Below, piece after piece: positions 43,988 to 52,081 of a stretch of DNA of 64,000 nt; within the stretch, counting starts at the first letter, position 1; each line of letters begins with the position of its first letter. Both the position numbers and the translations under genes were made by a program. The stretch is from Bacillota bacterium. Lineage in GTDB: Bacteria; Bacillota; Clostridia; Christensenellales; UMGS416. The DNA lies in NCBI GenBank assembly GCA_023410875.1, contig JAEYPH010000019.1:46536-110535 (forward strand), given 5' to 3'. The notes beneath the pieces were generated by a model. It made no database searches and had not been told where the DNA came from. It worked only from the letters and a program-made list of their open reading frames with translations.

Positions 43988-44009
43988 AAAAGGCATTGCA
44001 ATGCCTTTT
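43988..44009 (-). terminator. Terminator-like palindrome inside the dcw cluster
   Basis: A 22-base perfect palindrome AAAAGGCATTGCAATGCCTTTT lies in the 61-base gap between ftsL and the PBP gene and reads into TTTTTG on the minus strand. It could act as an attenuator reducing expression of the downstream genes. Confidence 0.6.
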
Positions 44010-44032
44010 GATTAGGACGTCCTTCATTTCAC

Positions 44033-44452
44033 TTACTTCTTTGCGCTGATGTCCGTGCGGCCCAAACTGCCCAGCGATACATAGAGCACCTGGCTCTGCT
44101 TGGGCGTGCCCATGCCCAGCTCCTGGGCGCGGTCCATGATGAGGTTGATGTTCTCGGCTGCGGCCATCTGGGCGCTCAGCTCACTGTTGGCGCGCTCCAG
44201 CTTCGTCAGGTTTTTCTGTGTCTCGTTGATGCTGCGCTGCGTCGCCGCCACCTGCGCCTTGAGGAACAGAAGGCCGATACAGGCAGCCGCCACCAGCACC
44301 GCCGCCGCGAAAAGCAGCACCCGCTGCAGCGCCACAGGCTGAGGGCGCTGGGCTACCCGGGGCTGTGCCTGGGTATGGGTTGCGCCTTTCTCCCTCTCCC
44401 GCTCTGCCGCGCGGTAATCATACGCGTGATTGGACCGATGTGCTACTGACAT
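44033..44452 (-). CDS. ftsL: Cell division protein FtsL-like
   Basis: 139-residue bitopic protein: charged cytoplasmic N-terminus, one membrane helix (LLFAAAVLVAAACIGLLFL, about 46-64) and an outside coiled coil (QRSINETQKNLTKLERANSE). Sequence conservation in FtsL is low, so identity rests on size, topology and its place between rsmH and the PBP gene, where ftsL lies in almost all Firmicutes. FtsL joins FtsQ and FtsB/DivIC in the divisome core. It is separated from the PBP gene by the palindrome at 43988. Confidence 0.85.
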   Translation of the reverse strand: MSVAHRSNHAYDYRAAEREREKGATHTQAQPRVAQRPQPVALQRVLLFAAAVLVAAACIGLLFLKAQVAATQRSINETQKNLTKLERANSELSAQMAAAENINLIMDRAQELGMGTPKQSQVLYVSLGSLGRTDISAKK

Positions 44453-44482
44453 ATTATTCCAGCTCCTTCTATGGTAGAACAG

Positions 44483-45424
44483 TTAACTTCTTTCAAAAAC
44501 CCGCAGCTTGGCGCTGCGGCTTCGGGGATTGTCCTGCTGCTCCAGCTCATCCGGGGTCTCCGGCTTGCGGGTCAGCATGCGTCCTTTGGGCTGTTTGCCG
44601 CACACGCAGTACGGCGCGTCCTTGGGGCAGACGCAGGGGTTCTCGGCTGTCTTCATGGCCTGCTTGACGGCGCGGTCTTCCAGCGAATGGAAGCTGATGA
44701 CGCACAGACGGCCTGCAGGCTTGAGCAAATCGATGAGCTCTCCCATCGTTTGCTCCAGGCCGGCCAGCTCGCCGTTGACCTCTATGCGTAGGGCCTGGAA
44801 GGTGCGCTTGGCCGGGTGAGGCCCCTGGCGGCGGAACTTTGCAGGTATGGCAGCGGTGATGAGCTCGGCCAGCTCCACGGTGCTGCGGATGGGCTGCCTT
44901 TGTCTGCGCTCCACCAGGAACGCGGCAATGCGGTTGGCGAAGTGGTCCTCGCCGTAGTCGCGGATGACATTCGCCAGTTTCCTCTGGTCGTAACCGTTGA
45001 CGACGTCATAGGCCGTCAGGCTCTGGGAGCGGTCCATGCGCATGTCCAGCGGCCCGTCGCTGCTGTAGGAAAACCCGCGCTCGGCGCTGTCCAGCTGCCA
45101 GGAGCTCACGCCCAAGTCCAGCAGGATGCCGTCCACGCGGCGGATGCCCAGGTTGTCCAGCAGCTGTGCCATGTGCTTGTGGTCGCCCTTTACCGGAACA
45201 AAGGCACTGCCAAAACGGCTCAGCCGCTGCCCTGCCGCCTGCAAGGCGTCGTCGTCACGATCGATGCCCACCAGTGTGCCGCCGGGCATCAGCTTCTCCA
45301 GCACCGCCTCGGCGTGGCCGCCGCCGCCCAGCGTGCCATCCACGATGGTGCGGCCGGGCCCCGGGTTCAGCCAGCGCACGCAGCTCTGCAGCAAGATGCT
45401 CACATGGGAAAACTCCGTACCCAT
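44483..45424 (-). CDS. rsmH: 16S rRNA (cytosine(1402)-N(4))-methyltransferase RsmH
   Basis: SAM-dependent enzyme that methylates C1402 in the decoding centre. 313 residues from the ATG at 45424 (an in-frame GTG at 45430 is possible). Seen: EFSHVSILLQ, the SAM-binding VDGTLGGGGHAEAVL, DLGVSSWQLDSAERGFSY, and the C-terminal ISFHSLEDRAVKQ. It follows mraZ with no gap, the conserved mraZ-rsmH pair that opens dcw clusters. Confidence 0.97.
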   Translation of the reverse strand: MGTEFSHVSILLQSCVRWLNPGPGRTIVDGTLGGGGHAEAVLEKLMPGGTLVGIDRDDDALQAAGQRLSRFGSAFVPVKGDHKHMAQLLDNLGIRRVDGILLDLGVSSWQLDSAERGFSYSSDGPLDMRMDRSQSLTAYDVVNGYDQRKLANVIRDYGEDHFANRIAAFLVERRQRQPIRSTVELAELITAAIPAKFRRQGPHPAKRTFQALRIEVNGELAGLEQTMGELIDLLKPAGRLCVISFHSLEDRAVKQAMKTAENPCVCPKDAPYCVCGKQPKGRMLTRKPETPDELEQQDNPRSRSAKLRVFERS

Positions 45425-45426
45425 GG

Positions 45427-45867
45427 TCACACGCTGTAGCCGCGGCCGCGCAGGCTGGCCATGGCATCCCTGAGGTCGTTGTTATCTCCGTCGGTTTCGT
45501 TGTAGTCCTGGCGGTTCCAGATCTCCAGATGGTCGTCCACGCCGGCCACGATGACATCCTTTTCCAGCCCGGCGAAGGCGCGGAAGCTTTGGGGGATCAG
45601 AATGCGCTTCTGGGTGTCCATCTCCACCTCGGTGGATTTGGAGAAGATGCGGCGCTTGACGTCCTGCCCCGCCTCGTCGGTCAGCGGCACGTTGTTCAGG
45701 CTGGAAGACAGATTGGTGAATTCCTCCTGCGACATCACGTACAGGCAGCGGCGATAGGGCCACTTGACCAGCACCACGGTGTCCCCCAGGGCGTCGCGGT
45801 ATTTGGCGGGCAGGAACATGCGGCCCTTGGGGTCAATCGTGTGTTCATATTCGCCCATGAACACCAT
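45427..45867 (-). CDS. mraZ: Transcriptional regulator MraZ
   Basis: 146-residue AbrB-fold protein with two tandem MraZ domains: FMGEYEHTIDPKGRMFLPAKYRD and, in the second half, VEMDTQKRILIPQSFRAFAGL. MraZ binds direct repeats upstream of its own operon and represses it. AAAGGAGG precedes the start; translation could also begin at the ATG nine bases in. First gene of the dcw cluster, with phased repeats and a strong promoter upstream. Confidence 0.97.
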   Translation of the reverse strand: MVFMGEYEHTIDPKGRMFLPAKYRDALGDTVVLVKWPYRRCLYVMSQEEFTNLSSSLNNVPLTDEAGQDVKRRIFSKSTEVEMDTQKRILIPQSFRAFAGLEKDVIVAGVDDHLEIWNRQDYNETDGDNNDLRDAMASLRGRGYSV

Positions 45868-45900
45868 CCTGCTCGCCTCCTTTCCTTCGGTCCGCCGCTA

Positions 45901-45940
45901 CACCGGCCTACACCGTCATACACTTCTCACCACTTATGAC
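45901..45940 (-). promoter_or_regulatory. MraZ operator repeats
   Basis: Four GTG-type repeats at exact 10-base steps. On the plus strand CAC triplets start at 45901, 45911, 45921 and 45931 (three of them in TACAC context). They lie just downstream of the -10, where MraZ binding would block transcription. Direct repeats at 10-base phase are the established MraZ site. Confidence 0.8.
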
Positions 45941-45943
45941 CCC

Positions 45944-45971
45944 ATTATACGAGAATCATACGGAAGTGCAA
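45944..45971 (-). promoter_or_regulatory. dcw cluster (mraZ) promoter
   Basis: On the minus strand TTGCAC (45966-45971), a 16-base spacer and a consensus TATAAT (45944-45949). The MraZ repeats begin 3 bases further downstream. Confidence 0.75.
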
Positions 45972-46137
45972 GCAGTTTTTCATTAAGGCGTCGTTGGACA
46001 CCGTCAAAAACTCGGCCTTTCAAGCCATGTTTTCTCTCATGGCTGGCGGTGGTGCGCAATCCCACTGAAATGGCGGCAATCGTCAGAAAAATCCAATTAT
46101 AGCGCAGATATGAAACCGGGCCGCTAGATATGGTGAT

Positions 46138-46170
46138 GTAAAAAGTAAACGGGCACCAAATGTGGTGCCC
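46138..46170 (-). terminator. Rho-independent terminator of the rplI-dnaB operon
   Basis: Stem GGGCACCA/TGGTGCCC (46151-46170) with a 4-base loop, followed on the minus strand by GTTTACTTTTT. It lies about 155 bases past the dnaB stop; the intervening AT-rich stretch (46171-46324) shows no gene. Confidence 0.85.
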
Positions 46171-46324
46171 GTAAAAACCGTTTTCTCCATCCATGCGCGC
46201 AAAGTAGAAAAACGACGCTCCGGTGGCGCAAAGTGTAGGAAGCTTCTTGTTCTAATATTTATTTAATATTAACTCTATAAAGATATGACCGGTGGGGGTT
46301 CGCAACCGCGACGGAATCGCATGG

Positions 46325-47659
46325 CTATCGCTGATCCAGGTTCTGGAAGCTGGCCAGGTCTTCGTTCCAGGCGATGGTGGCGGTGCCGGTGGCGCCGTTG
46401 CGGTTTTTGGCCACGATGATCTCGGCCTCCTGCCCGCCCTCATACTTCTTGTAATACGCCTCGCGGTAGATGAACATGACGATGTCGGCGTCCTGCTCGA
46501 TGGCGCCGGACTCGCGAAGGTCGGCCAGCACGGGGCGGTGGCTTTCGCGCTTCTCCGCCGCGCGGGAAAGCTGGCTTAACAGCAGGATGGGTATGTCCAG
46601 CTCACGGGCCATCAGCTTGAGCGCGCGAGTCATCTCGCTTACCTCCTGCTGGCGGTTCTCGCGGCGGCTGTCGCCGCCGGAGGAGATCAGCTGCAGGTAG
46701 TCGATCATGACGATGTCCAGCCCGCGGGTCATCTTGATGTGGCGGCACTTGCTGAGCATTTCCATAACGGTGATGCTGGGCGTATCGTCGATAAAGATGT
46801 GTATGTTCTGCATGTCGGAAACGGTGTCGGCCAGGCGAATCCAATCCTCGGGCATCAGGCCGCCATTCTTGACCTTGCTGAGCGGCACGCGGCTGTGGGT
46901 GCTCATGGCGCGCTGGGCCAGCTGGTCGCAGGGCATTTCCAGGGAGAACACCACCGCCACCTTGTCGCGGTAAGTGGCCAGGAACTGGGCAATGTTCATC
47001 GCGAAGGCCGACTTGCCCATGGCCGGGCGCGCGGCGATCAGGATCAGCTGCGAGGGCAGCATGCCGCCCAGCTTGTGGTCCAGCGCCGGATAGCCGGTGG
47101 ACAGGCCCACTTCCTTATCGGGGTTGTCGAGCATCGCCTCGGCGCGCTCGTAGATCTTGCGCACCTCGTCGGACATCGAGGACATCTCCCGCTTTTGCCC
47201 GCGTTCAGACAGGCGGAAGATCTCCTTCTCGGCGTCGTTGAGGATGGCGGCAGGCTCGCGCGCGCCCTCATAAGCATCGTCGGATATGCGACCGGCGATG
47301 CGGATGAGCTGGCGCAGCATGGAGCGCTCCACGATCATGCGGGCGTAATGATCGACGTTGGCCGCCGAAGGCACGAAGTTGTTGAGCTCCACGAGATAGT
47401 CCAGCCCGCCCAGCGTCTCCAGCGTGCCGCGCTTCTCCAGCAGGTCGTGCACGGTCAGCAGGTCCACAGGCATGCTCTGGCTCACCAGCTCCTGCATGGC
47501 GCTGAAGATCTGGGCGTTGGCGGGATAATAGAAATCCTCCGGAAGCAGACGCGTGACCGCCACAGAGTTGGCGGCGCGGGTGTCCAGCATCATAGCCCCC
47601 AGCACCGATTTCTCGGCGCTGAGGTTGTGCGGAGGAATGCGCTCCAATCGCTCCGACAT
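46325..47659 (-). CDS. dnaB: Replicative DNA helicase DnaB
   Basis: Hexameric 5'-3' helicase at the replication fork, 444 residues. N-terminal domain PHNLSAEKSVLGAMMLD, linker, then the RecA-like domain with Walker A AARPAMGKSAFAMNIAQ, Walker B IVMIDYLQLI and the arginine-finger region DIVMFIYREAYYK. No intein is present. It follows rplI directly (one base apart), the common rplI-dnaB arrangement of Firmicutes. Confidence 0.97.
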   Translation of the reverse strand: MSERLERIPPHNLSAEKSVLGAMMLDTRAANSVAVTRLLPEDFYYPANAQIFSAMQELVSQSMPVDLLTVHDLLEKRGTLETLGGLDYLVELNNFVPSAANVDHYARMIVERSMLRQLIRIAGRISDDAYEGAREPAAILNDAEKEIFRLSERGQKREMSSMSDEVRKIYERAEAMLDNPDKEVGLSTGYPALDHKLGGMLPSQLILIAARPAMGKSAFAMNIAQFLATYRDKVAVVFSLEMPCDQLAQRAMSTHSRVPLSKVKNGGLMPEDWIRLADTVSDMQNIHIFIDDTPSITVMEMLSKCRHIKMTRGLDIVMIDYLQLISSGGDSRRENRQQEVSEMTRALKLMARELDIPILLLSQLSRAAEKRESHRPVLADLRESGAIEQDADIVMFIYREAYYKKYEGGQEAEIIVAKNRNGATGTATIAWNEDLASFQNLDQR

Positions 47660-47660
47660 A

Positions 47661-48110
47661 TCAGTCTCCGGCGGTGATGTTCACCTTGAGCGTGGCGGAA
47701 ACGCCCGCGAACAGCTTGAGCTTGACCTCATGCAGCCCGGTCGTCTTCAAAGCGTCGTCCATCTCAATCTTGCGCCGGTCCACTTCGATGTAGTGCTGCG
47801 CCAACAGCGCCTCGGAGACCTCCTTGCCGGTCACGGAGCCGAACAGCTTGCCGTCCTTGCCGGTCTTGGCGCGGATCTCCACGGTCATGTCCTTGACGCG
47901 CCCGGCGATTTCACGGGCGGCCTGCTCGTTGACGGCCTTGCGATGGGCCTCGGCGTCCTTCTTCTGCTTGATGGCGTTCATGTTACCGGCGGTGGCCTCC
48001 ACGGCCAGATTGCGCGGGAACAGGAAGTTGCGGGCATAGCCGTCGCTGACGTTCAGAATGTCGCCCTTCTTGCCGGTGCCTTTGATGTCTTGGTTGAGTA
48101 TAACTTTCAT
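47661..48110 (-). CDS. rplI: 50S ribosomal protein L9
   Basis: 149 residues. The N-terminal rRNA-binding domain [18 protein letters not shown] and [15 protein letters not shown] matches the L9 signature; a long connecting helix and the C-terminal domain ([16 protein letters not shown]) follow. Ribosome site GGGGAGG. Located between the DUF2232 gene and dnaB. Confidence 0.98.
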   Translation of the reverse strand: MKVILNQDIKGTGKKGDILNVSDGYARNFLFPRNLAVEATAGNMNAIKQKKDAEAHRKAVNEQAAREIAGRVKDMTVEIRAKTGKDGKLFGSVTGKEVSEALLAQHYIEVDRRKIEMDDALKTTGLHEVKLKLFAGVSATLKVNITAGD

Positions 48111-48145
48111 GGGTTCATGTCCTCCCCTTGTGATATGGTCTCAGG

Positions 48146-49231
48146 TCATTGCGGTCGTTGCGGCCCGTTGGGCGGCCCGCCCTTCTTCAGGGTGTCCACG
48201 CGGGCGGCGACAGAGCGGAAGTTGAACACGACGTCGGCCAGACCCACCAACACCAGCACGGAACCCAGCAACGGCACCGTTACCACGAAGATGAGCGCCT
48301 GCAGGCCCGGGGCCACGCGCCAGCGGTTCAGAAAAAAGTGGCACAGCGCCACCGATTGCGCGGTCATCAGCAGATTCAGCAGCCACGAGGAGGCCAGGTT
48401 GACCGTCTCGAAATAGCTCCACTGGCTCGCCATGCCGAACACGGACAGCAGTTGCAGCGCCACCAGCGAGAAAACGATGTAATTGGGGAACCGCAGCGCC
48501 TGAAAGGGCGGCATCGGCGTGCCGTCGTCGAGGCCGGCCCGGCGGTCCTGCCGGCGGATGGCCAGCCGGCCCAGATAAAACCCCAGCGAACCGATGAGCA
48601 GCCCGCTGTTGAGCGCCAGCGCCGGCAGCAGCTGCGCCGTCATGCGCTCCAGGTCGGCGCGGATGAGCTCCGCCTTTTCGGCCACGGGCATGGCGGCCAC
48701 GGCGCGCATCTCCGTCCACATCCCCTCAGAAAGCAGGGCGATGCCTTTGCGCGCCATCTGGAAATTGGCCACGATGGCGTCCAGCAGCGGGGTTCGTAAG
48801 CCCTGAGGCTCGGCGCTCAGGAATTTCAGAATGTTATCGGCCACGGTCACGTCCATATCGCGGGGCAGCAGATACATGGCCATGGCCAGCGCTGCCATCA
48901 TGCCCAGCACGCCGCCGCCGGCGCTCACCGCAAGGCCAGTGCGCAAAGCCAGGTTGCGCCGCGTGCACAGGATGACCGTCGTGGTGGTGATGAGCAGGAA
49001 CATGCTCAACGACACCGCCACCGGGCCATAGACCAGCGGCAGCACCAGGCTGGCCGCCGCTGTGGACACAGCGCCGGTGTAGGTGCCGCTGCGCCGGTCC
49101 AGCGCAACGCAAAGCGCCGGTATCGCTGCGATGCCGGCAATACTCAAGGCCGCCGCCAGCAGGATCACGGGCGTCAACACCGCCCACAATGCCCTGCCGC
49201 CTTGGCCCTTATCCTCTTTTTTGACTGTCAT
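48146..49231 (-). CDS. DUF2232 polytopic membrane protein (YybS-like)
   Basis: 361 residues with about eight hydrophobic segments, the first few close together and a soluble middle part (AVAAMPVAEKAELIRADLERM). Position directly upstream of rplI matches DUF2232/YybS of Bacillus and Clostridia, and ILLAAALSIAGIAAIPALCVALDRRSG fits the family N-terminus. It may be an energy-coupling-factor-like membrane protein; the function is unknown. GGGGAGG precedes the ATG. Confidence 0.85.
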   Translation of the reverse strand: MTVKKEDKGQGGRALWAVLTPVILLAAALSIAGIAAIPALCVALDRRSGTYTGAVSTAAASLVLPLVYGPVAVSLSMFLLITTTTVILCTRRNLALRTGLAVSAGGGVLGMMAALAMAMYLLPRDMDVTVADNILKFLSAEPQGLRTPLLDAIVANFQMARKGIALLSEGMWTEMRAVAAMPVAEKAELIRADLERMTAQLLPALALNSGLLIGSLGFYLGRLAIRRQDRRAGLDDGTPMPPFQALRFPNYIVFSLVALQLLSVFGMASQWSYFETVNLASSWLLNLLMTAQSVALCHFFLNRWRVAPGLQALIFVVTVPLLGSVLVLVGLADVVFNFRSVAARVDTLKKGGPPNGPQRPQ

Positions 49232-49265
49232 CCAACCTCCCCAGGCGATCCCAGCGGATGGTGCG

Positions 49266-49532
49266 CTATAGGCTTGCCGCGCCCATCCGACGTCCCTTCA
49301 TCCTTCGCGTGACCCGGCGATCCAGGTCTTCCACAGGCACGCCCACGCGGGCGGCCAGCTCCACCGAACAAACCATGATGCCGGCCAGCGCCTCACCCAG
49401 CGCCTCGCGGCCGGTATTGCCCTGCTGCATAAGCTGGTAAACCTCGGAGACGCCGGACAGCAGCCCGGTTTTGAGCAGTTCCAGCTCACGAATGTTTCTG
49501 GCGATGTCGAACTCGTCGGGTTCTCTCATCAT
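49266..49532 (-). CDS. MazG-like small protein
   Basis: 88-residue all-helical protein (FDIARNIRELELLKTGLLSG, EALAGIMVCSVELAARVGV). It resembles the short MazG-like proteins that Clostridia encode between rpsR-type genes and the DUF2232-rplI-dnaB genes; the full catalytic EExxE motif of MazG pyrophosphatases is not visible, so enzyme activity is doubtful. GGAGG lies 9 bases before ATGATG at 49532; upstream in-frame starts run through the promoter and are rejected. First gene of the operon. Confidence 0.75.
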   Translation of the reverse strand: MMREPDEFDIARNIRELELLKTGLLSGVSEVYQLMQQGNTGREALGEALAGIMVCSVELAARVGVPVEDLDRRVTRRMKGRRMGAASL

Positions 49533-49568
49533 CGGTGAGGCCTCCGCGTCTGCTGGTGTAGTACTAGT

Positions 49569-49597
49569 ATTGTAATTGTGTGTATATGCCTTGTCAA
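49569..49597 (-). promoter_or_regulatory. Promoter of the MazG-like/DUF2232/rplI/dnaB operon
   Basis: On the minus strand a consensus TTGACA (49592-49597), exactly 17 bases, and TACAAT (49569-49574), about 37 bases upstream of the first gene. Confidence 0.85.
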
Positions 49598-49710
49598 TGA
49601 AAGCGCAGGAAAGAACAAAGGCACCCAACATCCGCCTAAAGGCGCGCGGCAGCGGCAAACGGCCGAACTTTTGCGAACTAATCTTCTGCAATCTACGCAT
49701 CTCTCCCTTC

Positions 49711-49738
49711 TTGCCCGGCCTCAGACGCATGTTATAAT
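49711..49738 (+). promoter_or_regulatory. Pirin promoter
   Basis: TTGCCC (49711-49716), 16-base spacer, consensus TATAAT (49733-49738), 32 bases upstream of the pirin ATG. Confidence 0.7.
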
Positions 49739-49770
49739 AAAACAAAAACAGAAAAGGCGGCGTTGTAGCC

Positions 49771-50598
49771 ATGGAGCGGAAAATCAAGAGGATCGCCCGG
49801 GGTGTGCAGACCACAGACGGCGCCGGTGTTCGTTTGGTGCGTGTGTTGGGTCATGACGACGTCTATGATTTTGATCCCTTCCTCATGCTGGACTCCTTTG
49901 ACTCCCACAACCCGGCGGACTATATACAGGGATTTCCGACCCATCCCCATCGCGGGATTGAAACCATCACTTATCTGCTCAAGGGCCGCATCGAGCATGA
50001 GGACAGCCTTGGGAACAAAGGGACGATCCTTTCCGGTCAAAGCCAGTGGATGACCGGCGGGCGCGGCATTTTGCACCAGGAGATGCCCAAACCCAGCGAG
50101 CACATGCTGGGCATCCAGCTGTGGCTCAACCTGCCCAAGGCCCAGAAGATGGCCCCGCCGGCCTATGGCGACATCACCGAAGCCATGATATCCACTGTGC
50201 AAACCGGCGACGCCACCGTGCGCGTGCTGTCCGGCCGGTTCGGGGAAGCCGCCGGCATTCGCCCGCGCCACATACAGGCGACGATCTACGACGTAACGTT
50301 GCCGGCTGCCGGCGCGCTCACGCTGGACACGACCCGCGGTGAAACGGTGTTCCTATTTGCGATCTGCGGCGGCATTGTGGTCGCGGGTCAGCCGATCGCA
50401 GAGAAATCCGCTGTGCTCCTGGAAGACGGCGACAGCGTCCGCGTACAAACAAACGCACAGGCGGACGCGCGGTTTCTCTTTTTTATGGCGCCCCCACTGC
50501 GCGAGCCCATCGCCTGGGGCGGCCCCATCGTGATGAACACCCAGGAAGAACTGGACCTGGCCTTTCGCCAGTTGCGCATGGGCACATTCCAGGATTAA
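49771..50598 (+). CDS. Pirin family protein
   Basis: 275-residue double-cupin protein. The N-terminal cupin has the metal-ligand sequence FPTHPHRGIETITYLLKG and the later GGRGILHQEM, giving the usual His/His/His/Glu iron site; the C-terminal cupin starts near IYDVTLPAAGALTLD. Bacterial pirins have been described as quercetinases or as regulators, so the activity is uncertain. The 5' region carries AAGGCGG. Monocistronic and divergent from the MazG-like operon. Confidence 0.93.
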   Translation: MERKIKRIARGVQTTDGAGVRLVRVLGHDDVYDFDPFLMLDSFDSHNPADYIQGFPTHPHRGIETITYLLKGRIEHEDSLGNKGTILSGQSQWMTGGRGILHQEMPKPSEHMLGIQLWLNLPKAQKMAPPAYGDITEAMISTVQTGDATVRVLSGRFGEAAGIRPRHIQATIYDVTLPAAGALTLDTTRGETVFLFAICGGIVVAGQPIAEKSAVLLEDGDSVRVQTNAQADARFLFFMAPPLREPIAWGGPIVMNTQEELDLAFRQLRMGTFQD

Positions 50599-50659
50599 GC
50601 TGAGCCACCCCATTCGAGGGCTTAGGTAAGGCAGTTTTTGCCTCATCTGAAAAATTGGC

Positions 50660-50692
50660 TTGCAAATTATTTTATATAGTACTATTCTATAT
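50660..50692 (+). promoter_or_regulatory. marR promoter with overlapping operator
   Basis: TTGCAA (50660-50665), 17 bases, TATTCT (50683-50688). The inverted repeat ATATAG (50674-50679)/CTATAT (50687-50692) overlaps the -10, the usual position for autorepression by MarR proteins. Confidence 0.75.
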
Positions 50693-50713
50693 GGTAGTTA
50701 AGGGAGTCGAAAC

Positions 50714-51154
50714 ATGAAAACCACCGGCGGCTTTCTGATCACGCAGATCAAACACGCGTCCGGGCGCGTGTTTGAAAAGCTGCTTCGTGACAGCGGCATC
50801 GATGTCTTCAACGGCGCCCAGGGCCGAATCCTTTATGTGCTGTGGCAGGCCCAGCGCCTCACGATCAGCGAGATCGCCAAACGCACGTCGCTGGCCAAGA
50901 CCACCTTGACCAGCATGCTGGACCGCATGGAGGAAGCCGGCCTGGTACGGCGCGAGCCCGATGAAGCCAACCGGCGGCAGATTTTCGTGTCCATCACCGA
51001 AAAGGCCATGACATACCAGCAAGCCTACGACGACGTGTCCGACCGTATGGGCGAGCTGTATTACAAGGGCTTCACCGAATCAGAGATTCAGCAATTTGAA
51101 GACACGCTCCGGCGCATCCTGCGCAACCTGGAATCGGAAGGAGAATCCACATGA
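50714..51154 (+). CDS. MarR family transcriptional regulator
   Basis: 146-residue winged-helix repressor. Recognition region LTISEIAKRTSLAKTTLTSM followed by LDRMEEAGLVRREPDEANRRQIFVSIT, the classic MarR helix-turn-helix and wing. It likely represses itself and the flavin reductase gene that overlaps it by 4 bases, with release by an unknown ligand. GGGAG precedes the ATG. Confidence 0.95.
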   Translation: MKTTGGFLITQIKHASGRVFEKLLRDSGIDVFNGAQGRILYVLWQAQRLTISEIAKRTSLAKTTLTSMLDRMEEAGLVRREPDEANRRQIFVSITEKAMTYQQAYDDVSDRMGELYYKGFTESEIQQFEDTLRRILRNLESEGEST

Positions 51155-51720
51155 CGAAGGTATCCACGCCCATCAGCAACAACTTTTGCCCCCAGGCCCT
51201 CTTTCTCTACGGCACCTACAAAGAGGACGGCTCGCCCAACTTCGGCCTGTTCTGCTGGTTCAGCTATTGCTGGAACAGCGACCTGCATGTGATGGCCTGC
51301 ATCGGCGGCGAAAAGCTGACCAAGGACCGCATCCGCGCCAGCGGCGTGTTCTCGGCCAACCTCGTGACCGAGAAGCTGCTGCCCGTGGCCGACTATCTGG
51401 GCAACACCGAAGGCCGCAGCAACCCGGAGAAAATGAACATCGTGCTCAAGACCGAGCTCGCACAGGTGCTCAATGTGCCCGTCCTCAGCGACAGCCCATT
51501 GAGCTTCGAGCTGGAGGTCGTGCAGACCATACCGCTGGACGACAGCGACATCTTCCTGTGCCGCGTGCGCAACGTGCTGGTGGATGAGGCGCTAGCCGCA
51601 GAGGAAAAGCCCTTCGCGGACAGGATGAAGGACGCCGCCCCGGTCGTGACCACCGGTGCGACGTACTTCTCTGTGGGCGAACCCTTGGGAACATGGGGGC
51701 AGTGGAAAGAACATCCGTAA
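51151..51720 (+). CDS. Flavin reductase-like (FMN-binding) protein
   Basis: 189 residues of the flavin reductase-like/FMN-binding split-barrel family: NNFCPQALFLYGTYKEDGSPNFGLFCW and ASGVFSANLVTEKLLPVADYLG are typical of Clostridial members that bind FMN tightly. Reported relatives act as NAD(P)H:flavin reductases or have unknown roles. Co-transcribed with marR through an ATGA overlap and followed by a terminator. Confidence 0.88.
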   Translation: MTKVSTPISNNFCPQALFLYGTYKEDGSPNFGLFCWFSYCWNSDLHVMACIGGEKLTKDRIRASGVFSANLVTEKLLPVADYLGNTEGRSNPEKMNIVLKTELAQVLNVPVLSDSPLSFELEVVQTIPLDDSDIFLCRVRNVLVDEALAAEEKPFADRMKDAAPVVTTGATYFSVGEPLGTWGQWKEHP

Positions 51721-51754
51721 AATATTAGTTCAGCGCTTCCCTGATACCAACGCT

Positions 51755-51776
51755 CGCCCTCCCGGCGGGCGTTTTT
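51755..51776 (+). terminator. Terminator of the marR-flavin reductase operon
   Basis: CGCCC/GGGCG stem (51755-51771) with a GC-rich loop, followed by five T, 35 bases past the stop. Confidence 0.75.
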
Positions 51777-51901
51777 CCATGCCTGTTCGCTGCCAGCACA
51801 GTCGCCTCGCGGCAGGAATACGATGCCATGGATATCTCCAAGGGTATCCGCAAATATGGGGCTGTTGCGTTAGTCGCATAGTGACACAATGATTCAACAG
51901 A

Positions 51902-52021
51902 TGGGGGCCGAAGGTTTCCAAAGGGCGATCGGAAAGCCCTTTGGTCCTCGCAGGCAATGCGCTTGCGCATTGCCGGTCGTCGCCTTTGGCGACGAGCATC
52001 GCGCCTAAGGGCGCGAAATCC
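51902..52021. repeat. Dispersed repeat A, copy 4 (expanded)
   Basis: The A core and hairpin 1 are intact. Before hairpin 2 (TCGCGCC-TAAG-GGCGCGA) two more hairpins are inserted: GGCAATGCGC/GCGCATTGCC and CGTCGCC/GGCGACG. The element ends about 60 bases before the start of the FAD oxidoreductase gene. Confidence 0.8.
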
Positions 52022-52081
52022 TTCCTCTGCATGAAATACGCACTTAATGCACTTGGCGCGTCAGCCCCGATGGAGGCAAAC

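Larger units (their letters stand above)
45868..46137. other. mraZ upstream region, no further gene
   Basis: Holds the mraZ ribosome site, the phased MraZ repeats and the promoter (45901-45971). A short open frame at 45934-46194 overlaps the promoter on the same strand and the dnaB terminator, has no ribosome site and no family resemblance, and is not called. Between 45972 and 46137 I see nothing else. Confidence 0.5.

Noticed and set aside
45934..46194. 86-codon open frame upstream of mraZ
   Set aside because: It covers the mraZ promoter and the dnaB terminator and has no ribosome site.
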